This document shows, piece after piece, positions 55,185-64,000 of a stretch of 64,000 nucleotides of DNA (its first letter is position 1; every line of letters begins with the position of its first letter). The stretch comes from Acinetobacter amyesii (GTDB lineage Bacteria > Pseudomonadota > Gammaproteobacteria > Pseudomonadales > Moraxellaceae), in contig NZ_MVKX01000001.1 in NCBI RefSeq assembly GCF_002018365.1, forward strand, positions 175,178 through 239,177, given 5' to 3'. The notes under the pieces are model-generated. The model saw only the letters and a program-made list of their open reading frames with translations, was not told where the DNA came from and searched no databases. A program made the position numbers and the translations under genes.

Positions 55185-55209
55185 AAGCCAGATTATTCGG
55201 GCTTTTATT
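55185..55209. terminator. Weak hairpin between convergent genes
   Basis: AAGCC (55185-55189) and GGCTT (55200-55204) followed by TTATT on the plus strand. A short stem that may end the lipoprotein gene. Confidence 0.35.
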
Positions 55210-55957
55210 GTTTGCATCGAGATGCTGTTGTATACGCTACAATTGGCCCTAAAGGTTTCAAACTCGAATCATGTCTATTTAACACTTGGATATCTGCACT
55301 AGACACAGATCCATCTAAATACAAGGCATTGTTAATCGATAATTGCTGCTTGAAATATTGTGCAAATGCATAAAACGACACGCCTTCACGACTGATCACA
55401 AAATACAACTTGCCGTTCTTGATCCCCACGCCATTGCGGATTTTCAATGAATCTGACTGTGGGATAAAGTTTGAATTGATTTTTCCATCTACCACCAGCA
55501 TCGGGCCTGACTGCGTCGCATAACGTGCATTAAAATTTGTGGAAGCATATTTTTGTGTAGTTAATATCACCGCTTGCTTGGCATTCCATGCTAGAACACC
55601 ATTCGGCTGAATTAAAAAATTACCAAAGCCTCGTGTTGCACGATTCAAGGCTTTTTTCTGCACTCCATTTTCAACGTAAAGACCAACAGGCGCTAAATCT
55701 GCATGATACATCCCTGCATTCATTGCGAAGCTCATCGTATTACACTTACGCGCTAATGACTGCTTTAAACGCTGTAGGTCTCGATATGGCTGCTGCTGTG
55801 TATCATATAAATAGAGCTTTAGTTGACTCAGATCGGAAATTTCAACGATATCTACTGCAATGGGCTGACTGACACGTTTTGCTTGAATATTGGCATAGGA
55901 AATACTCGGTGAGAAAATCAGACCGAGCAGCATCATAAAGCGCATTTTTTTAAACAT
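55205..55957 (-). CDS. Phosphodiester glycosidase-like (NAGPA/DUF2233) periplasmic protein
   Basis: A secreted protein of about 250 residues. From ATG 55957 it reads MFKKMRFMMLLGLIFSPSIS with cleavage near SYA, an ideal signal peptide; the frame is open to ATG 55993. The NAGPA-type core shows SFAMNAGMYHADLAPVGLYV, GFGNFLIQPNGVLAWN, ATQSGPMLVVDGKI, RNGVGIKNGKLYFVISREGV and ALYLDGSVSSADIQ. The family cleaves sugar phosphodiesters or related bonds in extracellular polymers. Substrate unknown. It is convergent with the small lipoprotein gene. Confidence 0.85.
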   Translation of the reverse strand: MFKKMRFMMLLGLIFSPSISYANIQAKRVSQPIAVDIVEISDLSQLKLYLYDTQQQPYRDLQRLKQSLARKCNTMSFAMNAGMYHADLAPVGLYVENGVQKKALNRATRGFGNFLIQPNGVLAWNAKQAVILTTQKYASTNFNARYATQSGPMLVVDGKINSNFIPQSDSLKIRNGVGIKNGKLYFVISREGVSFYAFAQYFKQQLSINNALYLDGSVSSADIQVLNRHDSSLKPLGPIVAYTTASRCKQ

Positions 55958-56116
55958 TGATGTTAAATGAAGACCAAGCATGACCCTATCCATAGTGCAC
56001 GTTAAAAATCGAACAAATTTTAGCTAAATCATCGCTAAAATAGTCGATTAATTCACAGATTAAAAGTAGACTAATCTTTAAAAATAATTCGGATTTAAAG
56101 TAGGACTGGTAAATTC

Positions 56117-56653
56117 ATGCGTGTGCAGAAAGATGGTTTTCCTCTTGGAACACATCTGATTGTTAAACACTTCGGTTATAGCCATCATGGCATATATGCC
56201 GGCCGCGGTAGAGTCATTCACTACTCTGGTTTTGCACACCTTTTCAAAAAACATCCGATTGAAATGACTTCTATCGAAAATTTCAGTCACGGCAAAAAAA
56301 TCATCGTTCAGTCTTACAGCAATCCAAAATTCAAAGGCCGTAAAGTGGTGCGTCGTATGCGCTCACGTATGCATGAAAACAACTATCATCTTATTATTAA
56401 TAACTGTGAACACCTATGCACATGGGCCATTACTGGTGTTGAAAGTAGTCCACAAGTATTCCGTATGATGAACCGACTCACCACGATTGGTTATGTCAGT
56501 TCTCTAATGAGCTTCATGAGTAGTATGATGCTAACCGTGACCACTACTTGCTTTGCACTGGTGTTCTATATCAAAAAGAAACTGCGCGAAAAAGCCAAAA
56601 TGCAGATGCCGGTTTATACCTATTTAAAGCGTGAAGAACATAAGAATCGTTAA
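56117..56653 (+). CDS. LRAT-domain protein with C-terminal membrane helix
   Basis: This 178-residue protein has the NlpC/P60-like LRAT fold in permuted form. The active-site set is intact: His24 in YSHHGIYAGRGRVIHYSG, His35 in the same stretch, and nucleophile Cys97 in IINNCEHLCTWAITG. The family in animals includes lecithin-retinol acyltransferase and HRASLS phospholipases. Bacterial members probably act as acyltransferases or thiol hydrolases on lipids. The C-terminal part (about 123-153, SLMSFMSSMMLTVTTTCFAL) is a membrane helix followed by a basic tail. It stands alone; lipid substrate is inferred. Confidence 0.85.
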   Translation: MRVQKDGFPLGTHLIVKHFGYSHHGIYAGRGRVIHYSGFAHLFKKHPIEMTSIENFSHGKKIIVQSYSNPKFKGRKVVRRMRSRMHENNYHLIINNCEHLCTWAITGVESSPQVFRMMNRLTTIGYVSSLMSFMSSMMLTVTTTCFALVFYIKKKLREKAKMQMPVYTYLKREEHKNR

Positions 56654-56792
56654 TTCACTCCAGCATCATTGAACTGTGGCTTTATCAAATTTCAGTACTT
56701 CAGCACATTGCTTAGAAATCTTGTGCCAATACACAAGCTTTTTATTATAGCGAATCAGATGCAATGCTTAATCTTGGTCACTCTTCACATTG

Positions 56793-57251
56793 CTAAAAGT
56801 TCGCATTGCTAAAAGGTGGAAATTTATCTTCAACCAAATTACTTTGCAGGCCATGTTCTAAATAAATTTTGGCTGCATCCAAAACCGTTGTAAAACCACC
56901 TGTACTATCGATAATAAAATCAATCAATGCCTGACCTTGCAGAGGAATCTGTGAGTTTTTGATACGAACGTAGGTTTCCATCGGGCTAATTTGCTCAAAA
57001 ATAAAATCGACCTGAGTTTTTGGTTCACCCCACTGTATTTGAATTAATTGGTTTTCCTTAATATTCAGCACCTCTACATTGGCGACTGCATTATATTTTT
57101 GCCAAGTCCATTGCACGGTTTTACCTTCTTCTAGATAGCCACTCGATGCACTAAACCAAAAATGCTGTGTAATTAAAGGATCAACAAAAGCATTAAATAC
57201 GATATTGATGGACTTACGAATTAACATCTGGGTTTCAATCACGACACTCAT
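56793..57251 (-). CDS. SRPBCC (AHSA1/START-like) domain protein
   Basis: A 152-residue single-domain protein of the AHSA1-type SRPBCC fold. The start IRKSINIVFNAFVDPLITQHFWFSAS and the middle VQWTWQKYNAVANVEVLNIK fit the family pattern of K-x-x-x-A-x-x-x-V-(F/Y)-x-A-F-x-D-P. It is probably a cytoplasmic hydrophobic-ligand binding protein. ATG 57251 has AGGA six bases upstream; an ATG two codons earlier touches it. Function unknown. Confidence 0.8.
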   Translation of the reverse strand: MSVVIETQMLIRKSINIVFNAFVDPLITQHFWFSASSGYLEEGKTVQWTWQKYNAVANVEVLNIKENQLIQIQWGEPKTQVDFIFEQISPMETYVRIKNSQIPLQGQALIDFIIDSTGGFTTVLDAAKIYLEHGLQSNLVEDKFPPFSNANF

Positions 57252-57331
57252 CAGCATTCCTACAGTATTTTAATTTTATTCAGTGATAGCACAGAGAACT
57301 GATCATTGCCTACCACTGAATTGTTATTGCC

Positions 57332-58396
57332 CTATTCTGCTGTATGTTCTGAAATAAATGCTGATGTCACTAGCGTGGGATTCTTCTCTGTAAATTGCCC
57401 ATTCCAATACGGATAGTATGGATAAGGTGGATACACTGCACTGACTGCGTCTAATCGGGCTAACTGCTCTACGCTCAATGACCATTCCTTCGCCGCTAGG
57501 TTATCCAACAGTTGCCGTTCATTACGTGCGCCTATCAAAATGCTAGATACTGTCGGTCTGGTTTTCAGCCAATTCAATGCAATCTGTGGGATAGAGTGCT
57601 CTGTTTCCATGGCTATTTCTTGCATTACATCTAACACTGCAAATAACTTTTCGTGTTGAACTAGTGGTGCGAATTGTTCTGTCTTATGTAGTCGACTTTG
57701 CTTTGGAATCGCATGCTCACGATCAAATTTTCCTGTTAATCTCCCCCAGCCCAGCGGACTCCAAACCACTGCACCAATCTGTTGATCATGCTGTGCAGGC
57801 ATCAACTCCCATTCATAATCACGTCCAATTAAGGAATAATAAACTTGATGCACACTTAGCTTTTCATAGCCCTGCTGCTGGGCAATCGTCTGCGCTTTCA
57901 TGAGCTGCCAGCCTGAAAAATTCGACGCACCGATATAGCGAACTTTTCCACTACGTACCAAGTCATCTAAACTGCGCATCAGCTGTTCAAGTGGCGTCGT
58001 GCTATCAAACTGATGCAGTTGCAGCACATCAATATAATCCGTACCTAAACGCTTTAAACTCGCCTCCACGGCTTGAATTAAATAGCTTCTAGAATATCCA
58101 CCTTGATTGATTCCATCATTCAATCGGATACCCACTTTGGTGGAAATAATCACCTCTTGGCGTTTTGATTGAAGTAATGCACCGAGCATCTGCTCCGAGG
58201 CACCATTTGAATAAGCATCTGCGGTATCGAAATAATTCACACCTTGATCAATACACAGATCAATCATGCGCTGAGCATCATTTAAGCTCGCTTGCCCCCA
58301 TGCAGAGAATATTGGGCCTTGCCCGCCAAATGTACCTGCACCAAAGCCAAACTCTGATACTTTTAAGCCAGATTGCCCTAGATTGTGATAGTTCAT
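57332..58396 (-). CDS. Aldo/keto reductase
   Basis: The 354-residue NADPH-dependent oxidoreductase has the AKR barrel with catalytic residues in YFDTADAYSNGASEQMLG (Asp, Tyr), STKVGIR (Lys) and DVLQLHQFDS (His). The C-terminal NADPH site IPQIALNWLKTRPTVSSILIGARNERQL is typical. Members of this type (YajO/YghZ-like) reduce a range of aldehydes. Substrate unknown. It is divergent from a LysR-type regulator gene 96 bp away, which probably controls it. Confidence 0.9.
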   Translation of the reverse strand: MNYHNLGQSGLKVSEFGFGAGTFGGQGPIFSAWGQASLNDAQRMIDLCIDQGVNYFDTADAYSNGASEQMLGALLQSKRQEVIISTKVGIRLNDGINQGGYSRSYLIQAVEASLKRLGTDYIDVLQLHQFDSTTPLEQLMRSLDDLVRSGKVRYIGASNFSGWQLMKAQTIAQQQGYEKLSVHQVYYSLIGRDYEWELMPAQHDQQIGAVVWSPLGWGRLTGKFDREHAIPKQSRLHKTEQFAPLVQHEKLFAVLDVMQEIAMETEHSIPQIALNWLKTRPTVSSILIGARNERQLLDNLAAKEWSLSVEQLARLDAVSAVYPPYPYYPYWNGQFTEKNPTLVTSAFISEHTAE

Positions 58397-58492
58397 GGTG
58401 ATTTCCTGTGTTTAATTTATACACAGAATAGGCACAGATTTTTATCAGAAAAACCCTGAATATAGAGAAAGACTTTCTTGATTATATTGATA

Positions 58493-59416
58493 ATGCTAAC
58501 TGAAGATTTCGACTTGTTCACACGAATGGCGGCACTGGGTTCAATCAGTCAGGCCGCTAAAGAAGCCAATCTCTCTGTTTCTGTCGCTAGTAGCCGTCTA
58601 CACAGACTTGAACAAAGTTTAGGGCTGCGCTTATTTCATCGCACTACACGGCAGCTACATTTAACACAGGAAGGTGCTGTTTTATTGCAACAAGGATTTC
58701 CCTTACTCGAACAATTTAATTCGCTACTGAGCCAATTTCAGCCTGAACCACAACAACTCAGCGGCATATTAAAAATCACCTGTTCAGAAGTCTTTGGTAA
58801 TCGTATTTTAGGGCCAGTATTTGCAGCCTTTGCCAAGTTGCATCCAACATTGACTTTGGATATTGAACAGACCGATCAAAATTTAGATTTGGTCTCCGCA
58901 GGTATCGACGTTGCGATACGTATTGGACAGCTAGAAGACTCATCGCTGATTGCTAAACCACTCAGCTTAAACCGTCGTATTTTGTGTGCCTCGCCAAACT
59001 ATATCGAGCAACATGGGGAACCTCGCTCCCTAGAAGAGCTCTCTATGCACCAATGCATTTTACAGAAATACCCTAAAGGCGTTTCGCAATATTGGACATT
59101 CTCCCAAGATCAACACAGCATAAAAATACCCGTTTCAGGGCAATTTCATATCAACTCAGGTGAAGGCGTACGCCAAGCAGCACTTGCAGGTTTAGGCATC
59201 TCAAACCACTCCATCTGGCATGTGGAGGAAGATTTAAAATCTGGCCGGCTGGTTCAAGTTCTACCTGCAATCCCTGTTCAAAGCACAGCAATCTATGTGG
59301 TAATTCCGCATCGACATTTTGTGCCGCCTAAAGTACAGGCCTTTATGCAACACTTGGACGATTTTTTTCAGCATCAATATGCGTGGTATGTATCGCCTAA
59401 TTTATCTAAAAATTAA
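58493..59416 (+). CDS. LysR family transcriptional regulator
   Basis: A 307-residue LTTR with HTH at residues 3-60 (FDLFTRMAALGSISQAAKEA, RLHRLEQSLGLRLFHRTTRQ) and a type 2 periplasmic-binding-like effector domain (LSGILKITCSEVFGNRILGP, GIDVAIRIGQLEDSSLIAKP). It is closest in feel to the CrgA/YhjC-like group that often sits divergent from oxidoreductases. ATG 58493 is used; upstream start codons are non-ATG. The likely target is the divergent aldo/keto reductase gene. Ends nine bases before the convergent bestrophin gene. Confidence 0.9.
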   Translation: MLTEDFDLFTRMAALGSISQAAKEANLSVSVASSRLHRLEQSLGLRLFHRTTRQLHLTQEGAVLLQQGFPLLEQFNSLLSQFQPEPQQLSGILKITCSEVFGNRILGPVFAAFAKLHPTLTLDIEQTDQNLDLVSAGIDVAIRIGQLEDSSLIAKPLSLNRRILCASPNYIEQHGEPRSLEELSMHQCILQKYPKGVSQYWTFSQDQHSIKIPVSGQFHINSGEGVRQAALAGLGISNHSIWHVEEDLKSGRLVQVLPAIPVQSTAIYVVIPHRHFVPPKVQAFMQHLDDFFQHQYAWYVSPNLSKN

Positions 59417-59425
59417 GCCAAGAAC

Positions 59426-60337
59426 TTATCTTAAATTACTGTTAAAAGTCTTAATCAGCGGTGGCAGATCCACCTCTAGACTACTAAACATTTCACGCTC
59501 AATATTACGTACAATCGAATCCAGCGGTAAATCATTTTCCTGCAATCCAAAAGGCTCTTCCAGCTCTGCACTTAACGCATCCAAACCTAAAAATAAATAC
59601 GCAATCAAAGCCACAATAACAGGTGTCCATATCCCTAAACTGGCCTCTAGGCTAAATGGCAATATCAGACAAAATGAATACACCGCACGATGTAAAAGCA
59701 CCGAATACGAAAATGGTAATGGCGTGGTCATAATACGGTCACAGCCTGCATGGATATCACCCATTGCTACGGTATGACGTGTAAGCGTGCTGTAAATAAT
59801 GTCTGTAATCTGACCTTGTTTATAGGTTCTGACTAAATCTTTTTGAATAATTTCAAGTAAATACTGTGGCGCATTGATATTGTCTCGGCATTGCTGCCAT
59901 TGCTGATCTGTCAAAGCTACACCGTCTTTAAAATGCGTAATATCTTGTGATTCATGGCGTAAGCGATCACGCAACAAATTGCAAAACAGCATGATACGGT
60001 ACATCAACACGGTTCTTTGCTCATCTTCAAGCACATGGCTATCACGAATCATGTGGCGAGTATTGGCAATCAATGAGCCCCAAAGCTTGCGCCCTTCCCA
60101 CCAGCGGTCATAACAGGCAGTATTTCGAAAACTCAAAAAAATCGACAGAATTACCCCAAAAATGGTAAATCCGATGGCTGGAACTTCGGGCGTATTCAGG
60201 TAGTGCGCAGCGCTTAGATACACCAAAATCGCAGACAAACTCACCACGACCGCTAAAGCAGGCATGACTTTCGGGAGTATCGTGCCATGCCATGCAAATA
60301 AAAGTTTAAAGCTATTATTTTTATTTCGAATGATCAC
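59426..60337 (-). CDS. Bestrophin-like (UPF0187/YneE) membrane channel protein
   Basis: This 303-residue membrane protein has the bestrophin-family layout: helix pair around 25-65, RNTACYDRWWEGRKLWGSLI, and two helices at about 210-250 (YSFCLILPFSLEASLGIWTP, IVALIAYLFLGLDALSAELE) followed by EPFGLQENDLPLDSIVRNIE. Bacterial relatives form pentameric channels; a Klebsiella homologue conducts cations. Ion choice here is unknown. The start is GTG 60337 with GAGGGA six bases upstream. Confidence 0.88.
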   Translation of the reverse strand: MIIRNKNNSFKLLFAWHGTILPKVMPALAVVVSLSAILVYLSAAHYLNTPEVPAIGFTIFGVILSIFLSFRNTACYDRWWEGRKLWGSLIANTRHMIRDSHVLEDEQRTVLMYRIMLFCNLLRDRLRHESQDITHFKDGVALTDQQWQQCRDNINAPQYLLEIIQKDLVRTYKQGQITDIIYSTLTRHTVAMGDIHAGCDRIMTTPLPFSYSVLLHRAVYSFCLILPFSLEASLGIWTPVIVALIAYLFLGLDALSAELEEPFGLQENDLPLDSIVRNIEREMFSSLEVDLPPLIKTFNSNLR

Positions 60338-60383
60338 TGTTTTCCCTCTGTACTGCCTTAATGGACTATCTCAATAATGAAAA

Positions 60384-60405
60384 AAGCCCAACCGAAGTTG
60401 AGCTT
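60384..60405 (-). terminator. Terminator of glnS
   Basis: AAGCCCAAC (60384-60392), loop CGAA (plus-strand CGAA, TTCG in the RNA), GTTGAGCTT (60397-60405) with one G-U wobble; A run on the left gives the T tail on the minus strand. Confidence 0.88.
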
Positions 60406-60471
60406 AATCTTAACCTACTTGATCTTAACCTATTGGGGATTCAAAGATGAATCCATTGAAAAGCTAAGATT

Positions 60472-62199
60472 TTATTTACCTGGTTTGAAGCTGTCTTTCA
60501 AATCTAGAATACGGTTAAACACTGGTTTTTCCGCTGTATGATCAAACTGATCTGCAACAAAGTAACCTTCACGCTCGAATTGGAAACGATCTTCAGGTTT
60601 TGCTTCTGCCAATGCAGGCTCAATGACCGCTTGAACCACTTTCAGAGATTCAGGATTTAAGTTCGCAAGGAAGTCATCACCCACTTCAGGGTCTGACTCA
60701 GTGAATAAACGGTCGTAGATACGAACTTCCGCAGCAATACCTTTGCTTGCAGAAACCCAATGTACAACGCCTTTCACTTTACGGCCTTCAGGGTTTTTAC
60801 CTAAAGTTTCAGGGTCGATTGAACATTTCAATTCAACCACTTCACCGCTCTCGTCTTTAATAACTTCATCGCACTTAATCACATACGCATGACGTAAACG
60901 CACTTCACCGCCCGGAATCAGACGTTTAAAGCCTTTAGGTGCAACTTCTTCAAAGTCTTTACGATCAATGTAAATGTCTTGAGTCAACGGAATGATACGG
61001 TCACCCATGTCTACGTTTGGATGACGTGCATGTACCAAATCCATTGCTTCAGGCAAGTTGGTTAAAGTCACTTTAAGTGGATTCAACACTGCCATACCAC
61101 GCGAAGCAGTATTTTCTAAAGACTGGCGGATACAGTATTCAAGCATTGCAACATCTACGATACTGCCATCGACTTTCGTTACACCCACACGTTTACAGAA
61201 GTCACGTAGACCTTCTGGGGTAAAGCCACGACGGCGCATACCCACAACGGTCGGCATACGTGGGTCATCCCAACCATTCACAAATCCACCTTCAACCAAT
61301 TTACGTAATTTACGTTTAGAGGTAATGGTGTAATCTACATTTAGGCGGCTTGATTCGTACTGACGTGGTACAGATGGTGATTTAACTTTCTCTACAACCC
61401 AGTCATAGAAAGGACGGTGATCAACAAACTCTAGTGTACACAGTGAATGCGTAACCCCTTCAATGGCATCTGATAATGGATGCGCATAATCGTACATTGG
61501 GTACATTTTCCATTTATCACCAGTTTGGTGATGTTCAGAATGCAAAATACGATACAAAATAGGATCACGCATATGAATGTTAGGTGAAGTCATGTCAATT
61601 TTGGCACGTAGTACTGCCTGACCTTCTCCCAACTCACCATTACGCATTTGTTCAAAACGCGCTAAGTTTTCTTCTACGCTAGCATCACGTTGTGGCGAGT
61701 TTTTACCCGGCTCCACAAAATTACCACGGTTTAGTTTGATTTCTTCAGGGCTTTGCAAATCCACATAGGCATCACCTTGTTCAATCAATTGAACTGCCCA
61801 AGTGTAAAGCTGATCAAAATAGCTCGATGCATAACGCGGCTCGCCGTTCCACTCAAAACCTAGCCATTTCACGTCATTGGCAATACCGTCTACATACTCT
61901 TGTTCTTCGGCATCCGGGTTTGTATCGTCAAAACGGAGGTTGCATAGACCCGAAAATTCTTGAGCAATACCAAAGTTCAGACAAATAGCTTTTACATGAC
62001 CAATATGTAGGTAGCCATTTGGCTCTGGTGGAAAACGTGTTACAACTTGTTCTGTACGACCTGCTGATAAATCATCTGTAATCACTTGACGTACAAAATC
62101 TAAGCCTGGCTGTTGTTCCTGCTGCGCAGCTTCGACAGGGGCATTGTTCTTGGTTGTCGGATTGTTAGGCAGGGATGAAACAACATCGTTTGGCTTCAT
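60472..62199 (-). CDS. glnS: Glutaminyl-tRNA synthetase
   Basis: The 575-residue class I synthetase charges tRNA-Gln. The HIGH motif lies in [20 protein letters not shown], and the KMSKS-type loop in [18 protein letters not shown]. The C-terminal anticodon-binding beta-barrels follow ([20 protein letters not shown]). E. coli GlnS is 554 residues; the extra 20 residues are an N-terminal disordered segment ([19 protein letters not shown]). Monocistronic and divergent from ppiB. Confidence 0.97.
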   Translation of the reverse strand: MKPNDVVSSLPNNPTTKNNAPVEAAQQEQQPGLDFVRQVITDDLSAGRTEQVVTRFPPEPNGYLHIGHVKAICLNFGIAQEFSGLCNLRFDDTNPDAEEQEYVDGIANDVKWLGFEWNGEPRYASSYFDQLYTWAVQLIEQGDAYVDLQSPEEIKLNRGNFVEPGKNSPQRDASVEENLARFEQMRNGELGEGQAVLRAKIDMTSPNIHMRDPILYRILHSEHHQTGDKWKMYPMYDYAHPLSDAIEGVTHSLCTLEFVDHRPFYDWVVEKVKSPSVPRQYESSRLNVDYTITSKRKLRKLVEGGFVNGWDDPRMPTVVGMRRRGFTPEGLRDFCKRVGVTKVDGSIVDVAMLEYCIRQSLENTASRGMAVLNPLKVTLTNLPEAMDLVHARHPNVDMGDRIIPLTQDIYIDRKDFEEVAPKGFKRLIPGGEVRLRHAYVIKCDEVIKDESGEVVELKCSIDPETLGKNPEGRKVKGVVHWVSASKGIAAEVRIYDRLFTESDPEVGDDFLANLNPESLKVVQAVIEPALAEAKPEDRFQFEREGYFVADQFDHTAEKPVFNRILDLKDSFKPGK

Positions 62200-62367
62200 G
62201 GTAATAAAATCACTTCTATAAAGATAAAATTAGGATAATTAAAACGCTTTTCTTCATTTTTAACAAAGAAAGTAACGTTTTTACTTGCCTTGTAGTTTAC
62301 AGTTTGCTTATGCTTCTCACAACCAAAAAACCCATGGCTTTCATGTCCATGTACAGGAGATTACACA

Positions 62368-62877
62368 ATGAGTTTTCCTCAAGTCGAATTAAACACCAAT
62401 AAAGGTCGTATTGTTCTTGAGCTTAACACTGAAAAAGCACCTAAAACTGCTGAAAACTTCTTACAGTATGTTCGCGATGGTTTCTATGACGGCGTGATTT
62501 TCCACCGTGTTATTGATGGTTTCATGATCCAAGGCGGCGGCATGGATGAAAACTTCAAAGAAAAAACAACTCGTGATTCTATTGAAAACGAAGCTGACAA
62601 CGGTTTAAGCAATGATGTTGGTACGATCGCTATGGCACGTACTCAAGCACCTCACTCTGCTTCAGCTCAATTCTTCATTAACGTGAAAAACAACTCTTTC
62701 CTTAACCACACTGGTAAAACAGCGCAAGGTTGGGGCTATGCAGTATTCGGTAAAGTAACTGAAGGTCTTGACGTTGTTGACGCAATCAAAGGCGTTCGTA
62801 CTGGTAACCGTGGCTACCACGCAGACGTTCCTCTAGAGAACGTTGTAATCGAATCAGCTAAAATCATTTCTGAGTAA
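62368..62877 (+). CDS. ppiB: Peptidyl-prolyl cis-trans isomerase B (cyclophilin)
   Basis: The 169-residue cytoplasmic cyclophilin shows [20 protein letters not shown], the [16 protein letters not shown] core and [17 protein letters not shown]. It has no signal peptide, so it is PpiB rather than the periplasmic PpiA. Length is near E. coli PpiB (164). AGGAG precedes the ATG. lpxH follows after a repeat element, the same neighbour order as in other gammaproteobacteria. Confidence 0.96.
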   Translation: MSFPQVELNTNKGRIVLELNTEKAPKTAENFLQYVRDGFYDGVIFHRVIDGFMIQGGGMDENFKEKTTRDSIENEADNGLSNDVGTIAMARTQAPHSASAQFFINVKNNSFLNHTGKTAQGWGYAVFGKVTEGLDVVDAIKGVRTGNRGYHADVPLENVVIESAKIISE

Positions 62878-62885
62878 TTTTTAAA

Positions 62886-62982
62886 TCCTCCCCAACCCTC
62901 CTTTAATAAAGGAGGGAGTTTCAATATGAAATAAATGTCGGAACTCCTCCCTTTTCCAAAGGGAGGCTGGGAGGGATTTTTA
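62886..62982. repeat. Intergenic inverted-repeat element (pyrimidine/purine hairpins), copy B
   Basis: Two hairpins, CCCTCCTTT/AAAGGAGGG (62896-62904, 62908-62916) and CCTCCCTTT/AAAGGGAGG (62946-62954, 62958-62966), lie inside longer arms AATCCTCCCCAACC and CTGGGAGGGATT. The arrangement is the same as the element at 10591-10679. It fills the gap between ppiB and lpxH and may form a large stem-loop in their joint mRNA. Confidence 0.7.
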
Positions 62983-62999
62983 GAATAAGGAAAAGATTC

Positions 63000-63719
63000 G
63001 TGACCTATCTGTTTATCGCTGATTTACATTTGTCACCTGAACACCCTCGACTCGTTCGGGGGTTTTTAGCTTTGTTAGAACAATACAAAACTCAAAATAC
63101 CCAGCTGTATATTTTAGGTGATTGGTTTAATGCTTGGATTGGTGATGACTTCACTGCCGCATGGTTAGACGAAATCATTGCAGCGCTAAAAGATTTTACT
63201 GCTTTGGGAAATCAAATTTATTTCCAAGTGGGTAATCGTGATTTTGCATTGGGTCAAAAGTTTTTAGATAAATTTCACGGTCAATTATTACAAGACGTGG
63301 ATTATCTCCAGATTGGCAACTATAAAATTCGTCTCGAACATGGTGATTTACTTTGCACCGATGATGTGTCTTACCAAAAGTTTCGTAAAGTGATTCGTAA
63401 TCCTTTCCTTTTAGGTTTCTTAAAGAGCTTACCGCTTAGCTTTCGACAAAAAATCGCCAATGGCTTCCGCAAAAAAAGTACAGAAACCAAGCAAGTTAAA
63501 TCCTATGACATTATGGATGTAAATGCCGAAGCTGTAGAAAAAGCTTTAGAGCAAGCCGATCTACTGATTCATGGACATACCCACCGCCCCCAAATACATG
63601 ATGTGCATGGCAAACCGCGTATCGTTTTAGGGGACTGGCGTGCAGAACAAGCTCAAATATTAGAGTTTAATGAAAACCCATCTGTGAGTGATTTAAAATT
63701 AAAAATTTGGTCTTACTAG
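63000..63719 (+). CDS. lpxH: UDP-2,3-diacylglucosamine diphosphatase
   Basis: The 239-residue metallophosphatase hydrolyses UDP-2,3-diacylglucosamine to lipid X in lipid A biosynthesis, at the inner face of the inner membrane. Metal-binding motifs are FIADLHLSPEHPRL, LGDWFNAWIGDD, GNRDFALG, LEHGDLLCTDD and IHGHTHRPQIHD. Length matches E. coli LpxH (240). It starts at GTG 63000, with AAGGA upstream, and reads MTYLFIADLH. Neighbour ppiB is the usual one. Confidence 0.96.
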   Translation: MTYLFIADLHLSPEHPRLVRGFLALLEQYKTQNTQLYILGDWFNAWIGDDFTAAWLDEIIAALKDFTALGNQIYFQVGNRDFALGQKFLDKFHGQLLQDVDYLQIGNYKIRLEHGDLLCTDDVSYQKFRKVIRNPFLLGFLKSLPLSFRQKIANGFRKKSTETKQVKSYDIMDVNAEAVEKALEQADLLIHGHTHRPQIHDVHGKPRIVLGDWRAEQAQILEFNENPSVSDLKLKIWSY

Positions 63720-63823
63720 TCCATAGCTTTCTAATCGTTAGCCTTTAAAAAAATTTACCATCATATCTGATTAATGTATGTATCCAGACCATGCAAAAGT
63801 AGACTTTTAATTAAGCAAAAAAA

Positions 63824-63848
63824 AACAGCAGATGATCTGCTGTTTTTT
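63824..63848. terminator. Terminator downstream of lpxH and of the last partial gene
   Basis: AACAGCAGAT (63824-63833) and ATCTGCTGTT (63835-63844) form a hairpin flanked by A and T runs on both sides, so it can work for both convergent genes. Confidence 0.9.
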
Positions 63849-63855
63849 TTTGCTT

Positions 63856-64000
63856 TTAGGCTAAGCGATATAGCTGGTTTGGGCCAGTATAGAAGCTTTT
63901 GCCATCTAGATTCAGGTTAAATGTCTCGCCTGTTTCTAATTCAATCATTTGCCCAACATCAACCCAAATTAAACCAGCATTGGTATTTTGTTGACGTTTC
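63856..64000 (-). CDS. Unidentified protein, C-terminal end only
   Basis: The last 47 or so codons of a minus-strand gene are visible. The frame reads RQQNTNAGLIWVDVGQMIEL, continues through ETGETFNLNLDGKSFYTGPN and ends QLYRLA. It has beta-rich character and stops just before a terminator. The rest lies beyond the window edge, so the family cannot be set. Confidence 0.55.
   Translation of the reverse strand, partial: KRQQNTNAGLIWVDVGQMIELETGETFNLNLDGKSFYTGPNQLYRLA

Overview
The window reads as a stretch of the chromosome of an Acinetobacter species or a close relative in the Moraxellaceae. This is inferred from AT-rich codon use, the order iscR-iscS-iscU-iscA-hscB-hscA-fdx without iscX, the clpS-clpA pair, an N-terminally extended PldA, a PreP-type M16 peptidase, a family V-like lipase and DUF5339- and DUF6231-like proteins. 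About 62 protein genes fill both strands densely. I saw no rRNA, tRNA, CRISPR array, transposase, integrase or phage module, and no compositional island.

Layout. 1-2548: start of a 2-methylcitrate cycle operon (prpC partial, prpB, minus strand) facing a TetR-type regulator. 2661-9228: argF, a small secreted protein, a YnfA-type membrane protein, the clpS-clpA protease adaptor and unfoldase with a coiled-coil membrane protein upstream, then argC. 9444-15825: an RraB-like protein, a YgjP-type metallopeptidase, rpiA, ilvA, an unknown membrane-anchored protein and a KtrA/KtrB-like K+ uptake pair. 16202-21849: outer-membrane phospholipase PldA, PreP-like peptidase, a DUF347 membrane protein and a GNAT acetyltransferase. 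22124-28876: a PfkB-family sugar or nucleoside kinase, a Rieske protein and a YqiJ-like protein as one unit, a DUF937 protein, the divergent DUF6231/DUF2797 pair, a lipase and a Big-repeat protein. 29063-32825: ppiD, hupB, a phasin and a membrane-anchored SCP2/UbiJ-like protein. 32938-38353: the complete ISC iron-sulfur cluster operon with an IscR-type operator at its promoter. 38527-44716: a membrane adenylate/guanylate cyclase, a HIT protein, mfd and a small protein. 45050-52847: amino-acid catabolism (aspA, putP, an Lrp-type putative PutR, putA). 53077-64000: trmA, small proteins, a phosphodiester glycosidase-like protein, an LRAT-fold protein, an SRPBCC protein, aldo/keto reductase, LysR regulator, bestrophin-like channel, glnS, ppiB, lpxH and the 3' end of one more gene.

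Most of the window is core housekeeping. The less ordinary items are an LRAT-domain protein with an intact His-His-Cys set and a membrane tail, a Big-repeat protein without a signal peptide that sits between two near-identical terminator hairpins, a multi-hairpin intergenic element at 15850-16100, and two related pyrimidine/purine inverted-repeat elements (about 10.6 kb and 62.9 kb). I did not find a convincing new multi-gene system.
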